A stretch of 64,000 nucleotides of DNA from Saccharophagus degradans 2-40 (lineage in GTDB: Bacteria > Pseudomonadota > Gammaproteobacteria > Pseudomonadales > Cellvibrionaceae). Positions 21,001 to 25,140 of this stretch are shown piece by piece. Within the stretch, counting starts at the first letter, position 1, and each line of letters opens with the position of its first letter. The notes below the pieces were generated by a model. It was not told the DNA's origin, ran no database searches, and saw only the letters and a program-made list of their open reading frames with translations. The stretch spans positions 1,660,501 through 1,724,500 of the forward strand of contig NC_007912.1 of NCBI RefSeq assembly GCF_000013665.1, read 5' to 3'. The position numbers and the translations under genes were made by a program.

Positions 21001-23919
21001 AGCGAAGTTATTACTTATAGCTACGATGTTGAAGATGGTAACGGCGGCAACGTTGCACAAACCGCAACGATCACTATTACCGGTTCAAATGATGCGCCAA
21101 CTGTTTCTGCTGCTGTAACCAGCACAGCTTCCGAAGATGACGCGGCTTACTCGCTCGACCTATTAACAAACGCAAGCGATGCCGATAGTAGCGACACCCT
21201 TAATGTTAATAACTTAACGCTAGTAAGTGGCGATGCATCAGGCATAACCGTTTCTGGAAACTCGCTCAGTATCGATCCAAATGCTTACAATGCTTTGGCG
21301 TCAGGCGAAAGCGAAGTCATTACTTATAGCTACGATGTTGAAGATGGTAATGGCGGCAGTGTTGCACAAACGGCAACGATCACTATTACCGGTTCCAACG
21401 ATGCGCCGACAGTAAGTAGTGCAGTAACTAGTTCTGCCAGCGAAGATGATGCGGCTTACTCGCTCGATTTATTAACAAACGCTAGCGATGCCGATAGTAG
21501 CGATACGCTTAATGTTAATAACTTAACGCTAGTAAGTGGCGATGCTTCTGGCGTAACCGTTTCTGGAAACTCGCTCAGTATCGATCCAAATACTTACAAC
21601 GCTTTGGCCACTGGCGAAAGTGAAGTCATTACCTACAGCTACGACGTTGAAGATGGTAACGGCGGAAGTGTTGCGCAAACCGCAACGATCACCATTACCG
21701 GTTCAAACGATACGCCAACCGTTTCTTCTGCGGTTACAAGTTCTGCAAGTGAAGACGATGCGGCTTACTCGCTTAACCTATTAAGTAACGCAAGCGATGC
21801 CGATATTAGCGATACGCTTAATGTAAATAATTTAACCTTATTAAGCGGCGATGCATCAGGCATAACCGTTTCTGGTAATGCATTAAGCATCGATCCTAAT
21901 GCTTACAATACTTTGGCCGCTGGCGAAAGCGAAGTCATTACCTACAGCTACGACGTTGAAGATGGCAACGGTGGCAGCGTTGCACAAACCGCGACGATTA
22001 CAATTACCGGCTCAAACGATGCGCCAATTGTTGTAAATGATTTTATTCAGACCTCTACCGACAGTGGTTTGTATGCCGAATTTTACGGTTATAACGATAA
22101 TACCGATGGCGGAAACTTAACTAATGTTGATCAAGTAAAAGCATTTATAGCAACAAATAATGCGGATGCTACATTCATTGCGGGTGATATTAACTATGGG
22201 GTAGTTTCGGGGAACTTAGGGACAGGAACCACTCTGCAAAGCTTTTTGGGGGCGGATGCTGCTAGCTTATCCAATGATCCAGATGACTCGTCTGACGGTA
22301 TTATTCGTATTAGTGGATATATCTTTTTGGAGGCGGGTACTTACAACTTTAGAGTTAGAGCTGATGATGGATACGAGGTTAGACTGAACGATACTCCTGT
22401 AGCCGTTACTAATTTTAATCAGGCGCCAACAACAACTGTCCACTCTGGCTTTACTTTAGATGAAGACGGGTATCACTCGATAGAAGTATTTTATTGGGAT
22501 CAAGGAGGGCAAGCTGCCCTTCAGATGGAGCTGAGCGACGATGGAGGAACTACCTATAATTATTTAAACAGCTCAACCTATCCAATTATTTCTGATGGTA
22601 GTAGTTTCTTTGCTAATGGTGGTGCATTAAATATAACTGCAGCTCAGCTTGTTCAAAACGATTCAGATCCCGAAGGTGATATTTTTACTGTTACAGGTAT
22701 TTCGGCCGCAGCGAATGGTGCGTTAGTTGATAATGCTGACGGAACTTTTAGCTACACTGCAGCGGAAGGATTTAGTGGGATTGATTCATTTACTTACACG
22801 GTGACAGATTCTGGTGGCGCTTCGAGTACTGGCACTGTTTATGTGGAGGTAGACCAATATTTGCAGGGTAGCCGTTTAAGTGGGACAGGCGGAGATGACA
22901 TTATCAATGTTCCTGCCAATGCGGATATCAGTTTCGTTGCTAACTCTGCCAACGTGTATGGTGACGATGATGCATTTAGCTTAACTATTAATAGTTTGGA
23001 TGCTGGTGTTTATGTTACTAGTGCAACGCTAGCACTGGATAGTGGTAGGTGGGACCCAGGTGCAAATGGCGGTAGGTATGGTGTGGTTTTAACTAATATA
23101 AGCGGTTTAAACCAATTGGTTGGCAGTGATTTTAGCTTCGCCAACTCAAGTCAAGATATGTCAATTTCGTTTACAAATAATGATTTTACTGCGGGAGATA
23201 GTTTTAGCTTTGGTGTTGACTTTGACAATGTTCCTAGTCCGTCAGGAGCTAATCGAAATGAAGCAGGAGCTTTGGCTGACGACATGATCTTAACTGTTGA
23301 GTTTAGCGATGGAACAAGCCTTTCTGCTAACACAACATATGTAGATGTTAATAACGCTGTATCTGAAATTACTGCTTATGGCGTTATAGATGCAGGGGCA
23401 GGGAATGATACTGTTGTGGGCAGCAGCGCACATGAGTTAATAAAAGGCGGTGATGGTGTTGACACTTTGTCTGGGCGGCTAGGAAATGATCGCTTGGAAG
23501 GCGGTAGTGGGAACGATATTCTATTTGGAGATGAAGGTGATGATAGGTTGTTTGGAGGACTAGGTTCTGACGAAATGACCGGTGGAAGTGGAAAAGATTT
23601 TTTTGTGTGGGGCGAGGAGGATGGAGATAGTGGAACCGATACCATTACTGATTTTGAGCTAGGGGCTGCAGGCGATGTGTTATCTCTATCTGATTTGTTG
23701 GTTGGGGAGTCTGATACTGCGGCAAGTTTAGATATGTATTTAAATATAACTTCCAATGGCACTGACACTACTATCAGTATAGATGCCGATGGCTCTCAGA
23801 CTGGTGGTGTGGATTTGACTCTTGTTCTAAAAAATGTCGACCTCACATTACTAGGAGGTAACGATCAGCAAATAATTCAGCAGTTATTAGACGATAATAA
23901 TCTGTTGGCTGGTTCATAG
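1..23919 (+). CDS. Giant VCBS/cadherin-like repeat protein with RTX secretion tail (5' end outside window)
   Basis: The frame is open from base 1, so the gene begins upstream. The first possible start inside the window (TTG at 100) lies in the middle of a domain and is not a real start. In order it shows a tandem-95/bacterial cadherin-like domain (about 118-390), a cadherin-like domain (about 400-690), divergent repeats (about 700-1611), 66 units of 103 residues (1612-22005), a PA14-like domain (about 22060-22590), another tandem-95-type domain (about 22600-22850), an unrecognised beta-rich stretch (about 22870-23370) and GGxGxD-type RTX nonapeptides (about 23390-23600). It finishes with a TDTITDFELG-type type I secretion C-terminus. 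Known for such families: calcium-dependent folding, ABC-type secretion, adhesion. Inference: a cell-surface or matrix adhesin, perhaps binding polysaccharide. No type I secretion genes are adjacent. The next gene is convergent. Confidence 0.93.
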   Translation, partial: TFTFNPAPNYNGPVEFSYTISDGQGGEIQNTATLIVTPVNDAPTAVGDGVVSTDANVPVTVNVLANDFDVDGDEISIVSAEANQGTVTVNADGTLTYTPNEDFVGRDVLSYTITDGNGNTSTSFALVNIVVGNNAPQLGDDATVNVNENETAVGNFAATDADGDTITYSLEGADANLFTIDALGNLSFVTAPDFETNAGPFNVVVTATDNGLGNLSDSQSITINVLDVNENNDPNIAPVVEAALTVDGNEDDAPLVLDLLQGATDAEGDTLSVSGVVLEGGNAVGVTQVGNNFEINPDAYNHLANGETETIAYRYTISDGNGGSVEQTATIIISGTNDAPQVSASLLSVAVDTDSAFNLNLLVGATDAESDVLTVSNFTLVSGDDSGIVLNGNQLSVNPQAYAHLQNAEQENVVFNYVIDDGNGGTINQAATITITGTNNTPEVTSAIVANANEDDALLSLDLLAGASDVEGDALNVNNLTLVSGDASGITVSGNSLNIDPNAYNALAAGESEVITYSYDVEDGNGGSVAQTATITITGSNDAPTVSSAVTSSASEDDAAYSLDLLTNAGDADSSDTLNVNNLTLVSGDASGVTVSGNALSIDPNAYNALAVGESEVITYSYDVEDGNGGSVAQTATITITGSNDAPTVSSAVTSSASEDDAAYSLNLLSNASDADSSDALNVNNLTLVSGDASGVTVSGNSLSIDPNAYNALAAGESEFITYSYDVEDGNGGSVAQTATITITGSNDAPTVSSAVTSSASEDDAAYSLDLLTNASDADSSDTLNVNNLTLVSGDASGVTVSGNSLSIDPNAYNALASGESEVITYSYDVEDGNGGSVAQTATITITSSNDAPTVSSAVTSSASEDDAAYSLDLLANASDVDSSDALNVNNLTLVSGDASGVTVSGNSLSIDPNAYNALAVGESEVITYSYDVEDGNGGSVAQTATITITGSNDTPTVSSAVTSTASEDDAAYSLDLLANASDADSSDTLNVNNLTLVSGDASGVTVSGNSLSIDPNTYNALAAGESEVITYSYDVEDGNGGSVAQTATITITGSNDAPTVSSAVTSSASEDDAAYSLDLLTNASDADSSDTLNVNNLTLVSGDASGITVSGSSLSIDPNAYNALASGESEVITYSYDVEDGNGGSVAQTATITITGSNDAPTVSSAVTSTASEDDAAYSLDLLANASDADSSDTLNVNNLTLVGGDASGVTVSGNSLSIDPNAYNALASGESEVITYSYDVEDGNGGSVAQTATITITGSNDAPTVSSAVTSTASEDDASYSLDLLTNASDVDSSDTLNVNNLTLVSGDASGVTVSGNSLSIDPNAYNALAAGESEVITYSYDVEDGNGGSVAQTATITITGSNDAPTVSSAVTSLANEADAAYSLDLLVNVSDPDVSDVLNVSNVTLVSGDASGITINGNSLDVDPSAYSALASGESEVVTYSYDILDGNGGTVSQTATITITGDNAAPTVSAAVTSSASEDDSAYSVDLLENASDDDASNTLNVNNLTLTSGDASGITVNGNTLDVTPNAYNALAVGESEVITYSYDVEDGNGGSVAQTATITITGSNDAPTVSSAVTSLANEADAAYSLDLLVNASDPDASDVLNVSNVTLVSGDASGITINGNSLDVDPSAYSALASGESEVVTYSYDILDGNGGTVSQTATITITGDNAAPTVSAAVTSSASEDDSAYSVDLLENASDDDASNTLNVNNLTLTSGDASGITVNGNTLDVAPNAYNALAVGESEVITYSYDVEDGNGGSVAQTATITIAGSNDAPTVSSAVTSTASEDDASYSLDLLTNASDVDSSDTLNVNNLTLVSGDASGVTVSGNSLSIDPNAYNALASGESEVITYSYDVEDGNGGSVAQTATITITGSNDAPTVSSAVTSTASEDDAAYSLNLLTNASDADSSDTLNVNNLTLVSGDASGVTVSGNSLSIDPNAYNALAVGESEVITYSYDVEDGNGGSVAQTATITITGSNDAPTVSSAVTSTASENDAAYLLDLLTNASDADSSDTLNVNNLTLVSGDASGVTVSGNSLSIDPNAYNALAAGESEVITYSYDVEDGNGGSVAQTATITITGSNDAPTVSSTVASTASEDDAAYSLNLLTNASDADSSDTLNVNNLTLVSGDASGVTVSGNSLSIDPNAYNALASGESEVITYSYDVEDGNGGSVAQTATITITGSNDAPTVSSAVTSSASEDDAAYSLNLLSNASDADSSDTLSVTNLVLDSGDASGVTVSGNSLSIDPNAYNALAVGESEVITYSYDVEDGNGGSVAQTATITIAGSNDAPTVSSAVTSTASEDDAAYSLNLSTNASDADSSDTLNVNNLTLVSGDASGVTVSGNSLSIDPNTYNALAAGESEVITYSYDVEDGNGGSVAQTATITITGSNDAPTVSSAVTSSASEDDAAYSLNLLSNASDADSSDTLSVTNLVLDSGDASGITVSGNSLSIDPNAYNALATGESEVITYSYDVEDGNGGSVAQTATITITGSNDAPTVSSAVTSSASEDDAAYSLDLLTSASDADSSDTLSVANLVLDSGDASGVTVSGNSLSIDPNAYNALAVGESEVITYSYDVEDGNGGSVAQTATITITGSNDAPTVSSAVTSTASEDDAAYSLNLLSNASDADSSDTLSVTNLVLDSGDASGVTVSGNSLSIDPNAYNALASGESEVITYSYDVEDGNGGSVAQTATITITGSNDAPTVSSAVTSSASEDDAAYSLDLLTNASDADTSDTLNVNNLTLVSGDASGITVSGNALSIDPNAYNALAAGESEVITYSYDVEDGNGGSVAQTATITITGSNDAPTVSSAVTSSASEDDAAYSLDLLTNASDADSSDTLNVNNLTLVSGDASGVTVSGNSLSIDPNAYNALAVGESEVITYSYDVEDGNGGSVAQTATITITGSNDAPTVSSAVTSTASEDDAAYSLNLLSNASDADSSDALNVNNLTLVSGDASGITVSGNSLSIDPNAYNALAAGESEVITYSYDVEDGNGGNVAQTATITITGSNDAPTVSAAVTSTASEDDAAYSLDLLTNASDADSSDTLNVNNLTLVSGDASGITVSGNSLSIDPNAYNALASGESEVITYSYDVEDGNGGSVAQTATITITGSNDAPTVSSAVTSSASEDDAAYSLNLLSNASDADSSDTLSVTNLVLDSGDASGITVSGNSLSIDPNAYNALAVGESEVITYSYDVEDGNGGSVAQTATITITGSNDTPTVSSAVTSTASEDDAAYSLNLLSNASDADSSDALNVSNLTLVSGDASGVTVSGNSLSIDPNAYNALAAGESEVITYSYDVEDGNGGSVAQTATITITGSNDAPTVSSAVTSSASEDDAAYSLDLLTNASDVDSSDSLNVNNLTLVSGDASGITVSGNSLSIDPNAYNALAAGESEVITYSYDVEDGNGGSVAQTATITITGSNDAPTVSSAVTSTASENDAAYLLDLLTNASDADSSDTLNVNNLTLVSGDASGVTVSGNSLSIDPNAYNALASGESEVITYSYDVEDGNGGSVAQTATITITGSNDAPTVSSAVTSSASEDDAAYSLNLLSNASDADSSDTLSVTNLVLDSGDASGITVSGNSLSIDPNAYNALAVGESEVITYSYDVEDGNGGSVAQTATITITGSNDTPTVSSAVTSTASEDDAAYSLNLLSNASDADSSDALNVSNLTLVSGDASGVTVSGNSLSIDPNAYNALAAGESEVITYSYDVEDGNGGSVAQTATITITGSNDAPTVSSAVTSSASEDDAAYSLDLLTNASDVDSSDSLNVNNLTLVSGDASGITVSGNSLSIDPNAYNALAVGESEVITYSYDVEDGNGGSVAQTATITIAGSNDAPTVSSAVTSTASEDDASYSLDLLTNASDVDSSDTLNVNNLTLVSGDASGVTVSGNSLSIDPNAYNALASGESEVITYSYDVEDGNGGSVAQTATITITGSNDAPTVSSTVASTASEDDAAYSLNLLTNASDADSSDTLNVNNLTLVSGDASGVTVSGNSLSIDPNAYNALAVGESEVITYSYDVEDGNGGSVAQTATITITGSNDAPTVSSAVTSTASENDAAYLLDLLTNASDADSSDTLNVNNLTLVSGDASGVTVSGNSLSIDPNAYNALAAGESEVITYSYDVEDGNGGSVAQTATITITGSNDAPTVSSTVASTASEDDAAYSLNLLTNASDADSSDTLNVNNLTLVSGDASGVTVSGNSLSIDPNAYNALASGESEVITYSYDVEDGNGGSVAQTATITITGSNDAPTVSSAVTSSASEDDAAYSLDLLTSASDADSSDTLSVANLVLDSGDASGVTVSGNSLSIDPNAYNALAVGESEVITYSYDVEDGNGGSVAQTATITITGSNDAPTVSSAVTSTASEDDAAYSLNLLSNASDADSSDTLSVTNLVLDSGDASGVTVSGNSLSIDPNAYNALASGESEVITYSYDVEDGNGGSVAQTATITITGSNDAPTVSSAVTSSASEDDAAYSLDLLTSASDADSSDTLSVANLVLDSGDASGVTVSGNSLSIDPNAYNALAVGESEVITYSYDVEDGNGGSVAQTATITITGSNDAPTVSSAVTSTASEDDAAYSLNLLSNASDADSSDTLSVTNLVLDSGDASGVTVSGNSLSIDPNAYNALASGESEVITYSYDVEDGNGGSVAQTATITITGSNDAPTVSSAVTSSASEDDAAYSLDLLTNASDADTSDTLNVNNLTLVSGDASGITVSGNALSIDPNAYNALAAGESEVITYSYDVEDGNGGSVAQTATITITGSNDAPTVSSAVTSSASEDDAAYSLDLLTNASDADSSDTLNVNNLTLVSGDASGVTVSGNSLSIDPNAYNALAVGESEVITYSYDVEDGNGGSVAQTATITITGSNDAPTVSSAVTSTASEDDAAYSLNLLSNASDADSSDALNVNNLTLVSGDASGITVSGNSLSIDPNAYNALAAGESEVITYSYDVEDGNGGNVAQTATITITGSNDAPTVSAAVTSTASEDDAAYSLDLLTNASDADSSDTLNVNNLTLVSGDASGITVSGNSLSIDPNAYNALASGESEVITYSYDVEDGNGGSVAQTATITITGSNDAPTVSSAVTSSASEDDAAYSLNLLSNASDADSSDTLSVTNLVLDSGDASGITVSGNSLSIDPNAYNALAVGESEVITYSYDVEDGNGGSVAQTATITITGSNDTPTVSSAVTSTASEDDAAYSLNLLSNASDADSSDALNVSNLTLVSGDASGVTVSGNSLSIDPNAYNALAAGESEVITYSYDVEDGNGGSVAQTATITITGSNDAPTVSSAVTSSASEDDAAYSLDLLTNASDVDSSDSLNVNNLTLVSGDASGITVSGNSLSIDPNAYNALAAGESEVITYSYDVEDGNGGSVAQTATITITGSNDAPTVSSAVTSTASENDAAYLLDLLTNASDADSSDTLNVNNLTLVSGDASGVTVSGNSLSIDPNAYNALASGESEVITYSYDVEDGNGGSVAQTATITITGSNDAPTVSSTVASTASEDDAAYSLNLLTNASDADSSDTLNVNNLTLVSGDASGVTVSGNSLSIDPNAYNALAVGESEVITYSYDVEDGNGGSVAQTATITITGSNDTPTVSSAVTSSASEDDAAYSLNLLSNASDADISDTLNVNNLTLVSGDASGVTVSGNSLSIDPNAYNALASGESEVITYSYDVEDGNGGSVAQTATITITGSNDEPTVSSAVTSSASEDDAAYSLNLLTNASDADSSDTLNVNNLTLVSGDASGVTVSGNALSIDPNAYNALAVGESEVITYSYDVEDGNGGSVAQTATITIAGSNDAPTVSSAVTSTASEDDASYSLDLLTNASDVDSSDTLNVNNLTLVSGDASGVTVSGNSLSIDPNAYNALASGESEVITYSYDVEDGNGGSVAQTATITITGSNDAPTVSSTVASTASEDDAAYSLNLLTNASDADSSDTLNVNNLTLVSGDASGVTVSGNSLSIDPNAYNALAVGESEVITYSYDVEDGNGGSVAQTATITITGSNDAPTVSSAVTSTASENDAAYLLDLLTNASDADSSDTLNVNNLTLVSGDASGVTVSGNSLSIDPNAYNALASGESEVITYSYDVEDGNGGSVAQTATITITGSNDAPTVSSAVTSTASEDDAAYSLNLLTNASDADSSDTLNVNNLTLVSGDASGVTVSGNSLSIDPNAYNALAVGESEVITYSYDVEDGNGGSVAQTATITITGSNDAPTVSSAVTSSASEDDAAYSLNLLSNASDADSSDTLSVTNLVLDSGDASGVTVSGNSLSIDPNAYNALAVGESEVITYSYDVEDGNGGSVAQTATITIAGSNDAPTVSSAVTSTASEDDAAYSLNLSTNASDADSSDTLNVNNLTLVSGDASGVTVSGNSLSIDPNTYNALAAGESEVITYSYDVEDGNGGSVAQTATITITGSNDAPTVSSAVTSSASEDDAAYSLNLLSNASDADSSDTLSVTNLVLDSGDASGITVSGNSLSIDPNAYNALATGESEVITYSYDVEDGNGGSVAQTATITITGSNDAPTVSSAVTSTASEDDAAYSLNLLSNASDADSSDALNVNNLTLVSGDASGITVSGNSLSIDPNAYNALAAGESEVITYSYDVEDGNGGSVAQTATITITGSNDAPTVSSAVTSTASEDDAAYSLNLLSNASDADSSDTLSVTNLVLDSGDASGVTVSGNSLSIDPNAYNALASGESEVITYSYDVEDGNGGSVAQTATITITGSNDAPTVSSAVTSSASEDDAAYSLDLLTNASDADTSDTLNVNNLTLVSGDASGITVSGNALSIDPNAYNALAAGESEVITYSYDVEDGNGGSVAQTATITITGSNDAPTVSSAVTSSASEDDAAYSLDLLTNASDADSSDTLNVNNLTLVSGDASGVTVSGNSLSIDPNAYNALAVGESEVITYSYDVEDGNGGSVAQTATITITGSNDAPTVSSAVTSTASEDDAAYSLNLLSNASDADSSDALNVNNLTLVSGDASGITVSGNSLSIDPNAYNALAAGESEVITYSYDVEDGNGGNVAQTATITITGSNDAPTVSAAVTSTASEDDAAYSLDLLTNASDADSSDTLNVNNLTLVSGDASGITVSGNSLSIDPNAYNALASGESEVITYSYDVEDGNGGSVAQTATITITGSNDAPTVSSAVTSSASEDDAAYSLDLLTNASDADSSDTLNVNNLTLVSGDASGVTVSGNSLSIDPNTYNALATGESEVITYSYDVEDGNGGSVAQTATITITGSNDTPTVSSAVTSSASEDDAAYSLNLLSNASDADISDTLNVNNLTLLSGDASGITVSGNALSIDPNAYNTLAAGESEVITYSYDVEDGNGGSVAQTATITITGSNDAPIVVNDFIQTSTDSGLYAEFYGYNDNTDGGNLTNVDQVKAFIATNNADATFIAGDINYGVVSGNLGTGTTLQSFLGADAASLSNDPDDSSDGIIRISGYIFLEAGTYNFRVRADDGYEVRLNDTPVAVTNFNQAPTTTVHSGFTLDEDGYHSIEVFYWDQGGQAALQMELSDDGGTTYNYLNSSTYPIISDGSSFFANGGALNITAAQLVQNDSDPEGDIFTVTGISAAANGALVDNADGTFSYTAAEGFSGIDSFTYTVTDSGGASSTGTVYVEVDQYLQGSRLSGTGGDDIINVPANADISFVANSANVYGDDDAFSLTINSLDAGVYVTSATLALDSGRWDPGANGGRYGVVLTNISGLNQLVGSDFSFANSSQDMSISFTNNDFTAGDSFSFGVDFDNVPSPSGANRNEAGALADDMILTVEFSDGTSLSANTTYVDVNNAVSEITAYGVIDAGAGNDTVVGSSAHELIKGGDGVDTLSGRLGNDRLEGGSGNDILFGDEGDDRLFGGLGSDEMTGGSGKDFFVWGEEDGDSGTDTITDFELGAAGDVLSLSDLLVGESDTAASLDMYLNITSNGTDTTISIDADGSQTGGVDLTLVLKNVDLTLLGGNDQQIIQQLLDDNNLLAGS
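4084..5319 (+). repeat. Duplicated divergent two-unit block inside the array
   Basis: Units 9-10 (4084-4701) and 11-12 (4702-5319) form a 618-bp dimer present twice and almost identical. They differ from all other units: SLANEADAAYSL, SDPD.SDVL, TINGNSLDVDPSAYSAL, YDILDGNGGTVSQ and GDNAAP in one half, SEDDSAYSVDLLENASDDD in the other. They keep the 309-bp length and phase. They look like an older or separately acquired unit type that escaped homogenisation and then duplicated. Confidence 0.9.
5320..21350 (+). repeat. Three copies of a 19-20-unit higher-order repeat
   Basis: Distinctive units recur at long fixed distances. The unit entered through ITIAGSNDAP plus SEDDASYSL starts at 5320, 11500 and 17371 (steps of 6,180 and 5,871 bp, or 20 and 19 units). 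The unit with DADTSDTL recurs near 8200, 14080 and 20260 (steps of 5,871 and 6,180 bp). Copies 1 and 3 are thus in register at exactly 12,051 bp (39 units), while copy 2 has one unit fewer in its first part and one more later. The stretches compared by eye between 8220-8330 and 14092-14200 were identical. The right boundary given is approximate. Confidence 0.8.
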
Positions 23920-23934
23920 GGGCGTTGTTAATTG

Positions 23935-23971
23935 GGTGGTCTTCAATAATCTAAACTTATTGAGAGCCACC
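23935..23971. terminator. Imperfect hairpin between convergent genes
   Basis: GGTGG and CAATAA on the left arm pair with TTATTG and CCACC on the right arm, with a mismatched middle, just after the stop of the giant gene. There is no strong T run on either strand. It may end transcription of the giant gene and of the convergent hydrolase gene, but support is weak. Confidence 0.35.
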
Positions 23972-23988
23972 TAGTTAAATCGAAGTCA

Positions 23989-24969
23989 CTAGCTCGTCCT
24001 AAAAAACTCTAACGCAACATCATCAGTCCAGCTATCTAACTGCATATTCTTTAAAAACGCACAATGCGATCCGCAGTCTGCAGCAAGCACTTCCAGCTTT
24101 TCCGGTTTGGCAATTTTCTCAAAATCACTATAAGGGTTTACTGGGTCGTCTTTTGACGTGACGATTAGCGTAGGTGTATTTAACAACGCCAGTGCGCTTC
24201 CAGTAAGTGTGTAGGATTTAAAATAGGTCTCGACGTTTTTATAGCCTGTGTATCTGGGAATAAAATACTCGTTCATTTGTTTTAGAGTATTCATATTTTT
24301 TAGGTCATCTTTGAATTCATAATCTGGAAAGTGTTCTAGCTTAGCTTCTAGTGATCGTTTCCATTTTTTTACGAAGTACTGCTCGTAGAGCGACCAGTTG
24401 GATTCAAGTGAAATCATGGTGTGCGCAGGGTCTAGCACTGGGCACACCGAAAATATCGCGCTTGCTGGTTTTGCTAGGTGTGAATTTCTCAAGCCGTAGC
24501 GCAGGGCAAAGTTCGCCCCCAATGAAAAACCAGCAATGACATAATTGTTATAATTATATTCGTCTAGAGCAAACTCAATGGCACCAATCACTTCCTCTAG
24601 GAGTGTGGAGTTAAATAAACCTCTGTTTAAATGATGTGTATTGCCATGGTCGCGAAAATTAAGGCGTAGAACATCGTAGCCGTTTGCCGCTAATTTGCCC
24701 GCAAGCGAAATAATATAGGCAGAGCGAGATGACCCCTCCCAGCCGTGCAGCAGAACAGCTAGTTTTCGGTTGCTTGCTTTGAGCGGGGCGTTTAAGTCAG
24801 CGCTTAGCTTAACGCCATTTCCAGCCTCTAGAATGACAGTTTTTTGCTCTGCTATAAACTGTTGGTGATTGCGCGCTAAAAGGTTGCGGCGCAAGCTGGA
24901 AGTAGATAACACGTTCTGTAAATGCACATTGCGAATTATTGCAGGCGGCTTAAAGGCGTTGTAGGGCAT
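23989..24969 (-). CDS. YheT-like alpha/beta hydrolase
   Basis: A 326-residue alpha/beta hydrolase of the YheT/ABHD1-3 type. The N-terminus FKPPAIIRNVHLQ is the hallmark of this family, which usually reads FxPPxxLRNPHLQ. HGWEGS near residue 75 is the oxyanion-hole region. The nucleophile elbow is GFSLGAN with Ser149. The other candidate triad residues are Asp274 or Asp275 in SKDDPVNP and His302 in GSHCAF. There is no signal peptide, so it should be cytoplasmic. The substrate is unknown; relatives are poorly characterised esterases. It converges on the giant gene and diverges from the M23 peptidase gene across 150-170 bp. Confidence 0.85.
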   Translation of the reverse strand: MPYNAFKPPAIIRNVHLQNVLSTSSLRRNLLARNHQQFIAEQKTVILEAGNGVKLSADLNAPLKASNRKLAVLLHGWEGSSRSAYIISLAGKLAANGYDVLRLNFRDHGNTHHLNRGLFNSTLLEEVIGAIEFALDEYNYNNYVIAGFSLGANFALRYGLRNSHLAKPASAIFSVCPVLDPAHTMISLESNWSLYEQYFVKKWKRSLEAKLEHFPDYEFKDDLKNMNTLKQMNEYFIPRYTGYKNVETYFKSYTLTGSALALLNTPTLIVTSKDDPVNPYSDFEKIAKPEKLEVLAADCGSHCAFLKNMQLDSWTDDVALEFFRTS

Positions 24970-25140
24970 GGGGCGATATAGTCTATGGTTATAAATTCAA
25001 AGAGTGACATTATCGCGTGGGAAGCCGACTATGCCCTGCAGTATGTCTGCCGTTAAAGTACGGGTATGATACCTTTGTTAGAAGTATTTAGTAATTATCC
25101 TTTGTCACATTGTTTGTGTTGAGTGTATTTGAATAAAATT

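Larger units (their letters stand above)
1612..22005 (+). repeat. Tandem array of 66 in-frame 309-bp repeat units
   Basis: The motif encoding TGSNDAP recurs from 1612 to 22006, a distance of 20,394 bp, which is exactly 66 x 309. The array therefore shows no net indel. Each unit encodes 103 residues built around SASEDDAAYSL, LVSGDASG, SIDPNAYNAL and YDVEDGNGGSV. Units differ at a few set positions (SLDLL or SLNLL; TLNVNN or TLSVTN; ALAAG, ALAVG or ALASG). Two older units with a 102-residue period (1000-1305 and 1306-1611) precede the array. Many units match at synonymous sites too, which points to recent duplication or gene conversion. Confidence 0.95.

Noticed and set aside
1612-22005. Regular repeats as a possible CRISPR array
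   Set aside because: Units are 309 bp, contiguous and coding, with no short repeats separated by unique spacers.
23376-23768. 130-codon minus-strand frame opposite the RTX region
   Set aside because: It is a by-product of the Gly/Asp-rich repeats on the coding strand and has no recognisable domain.
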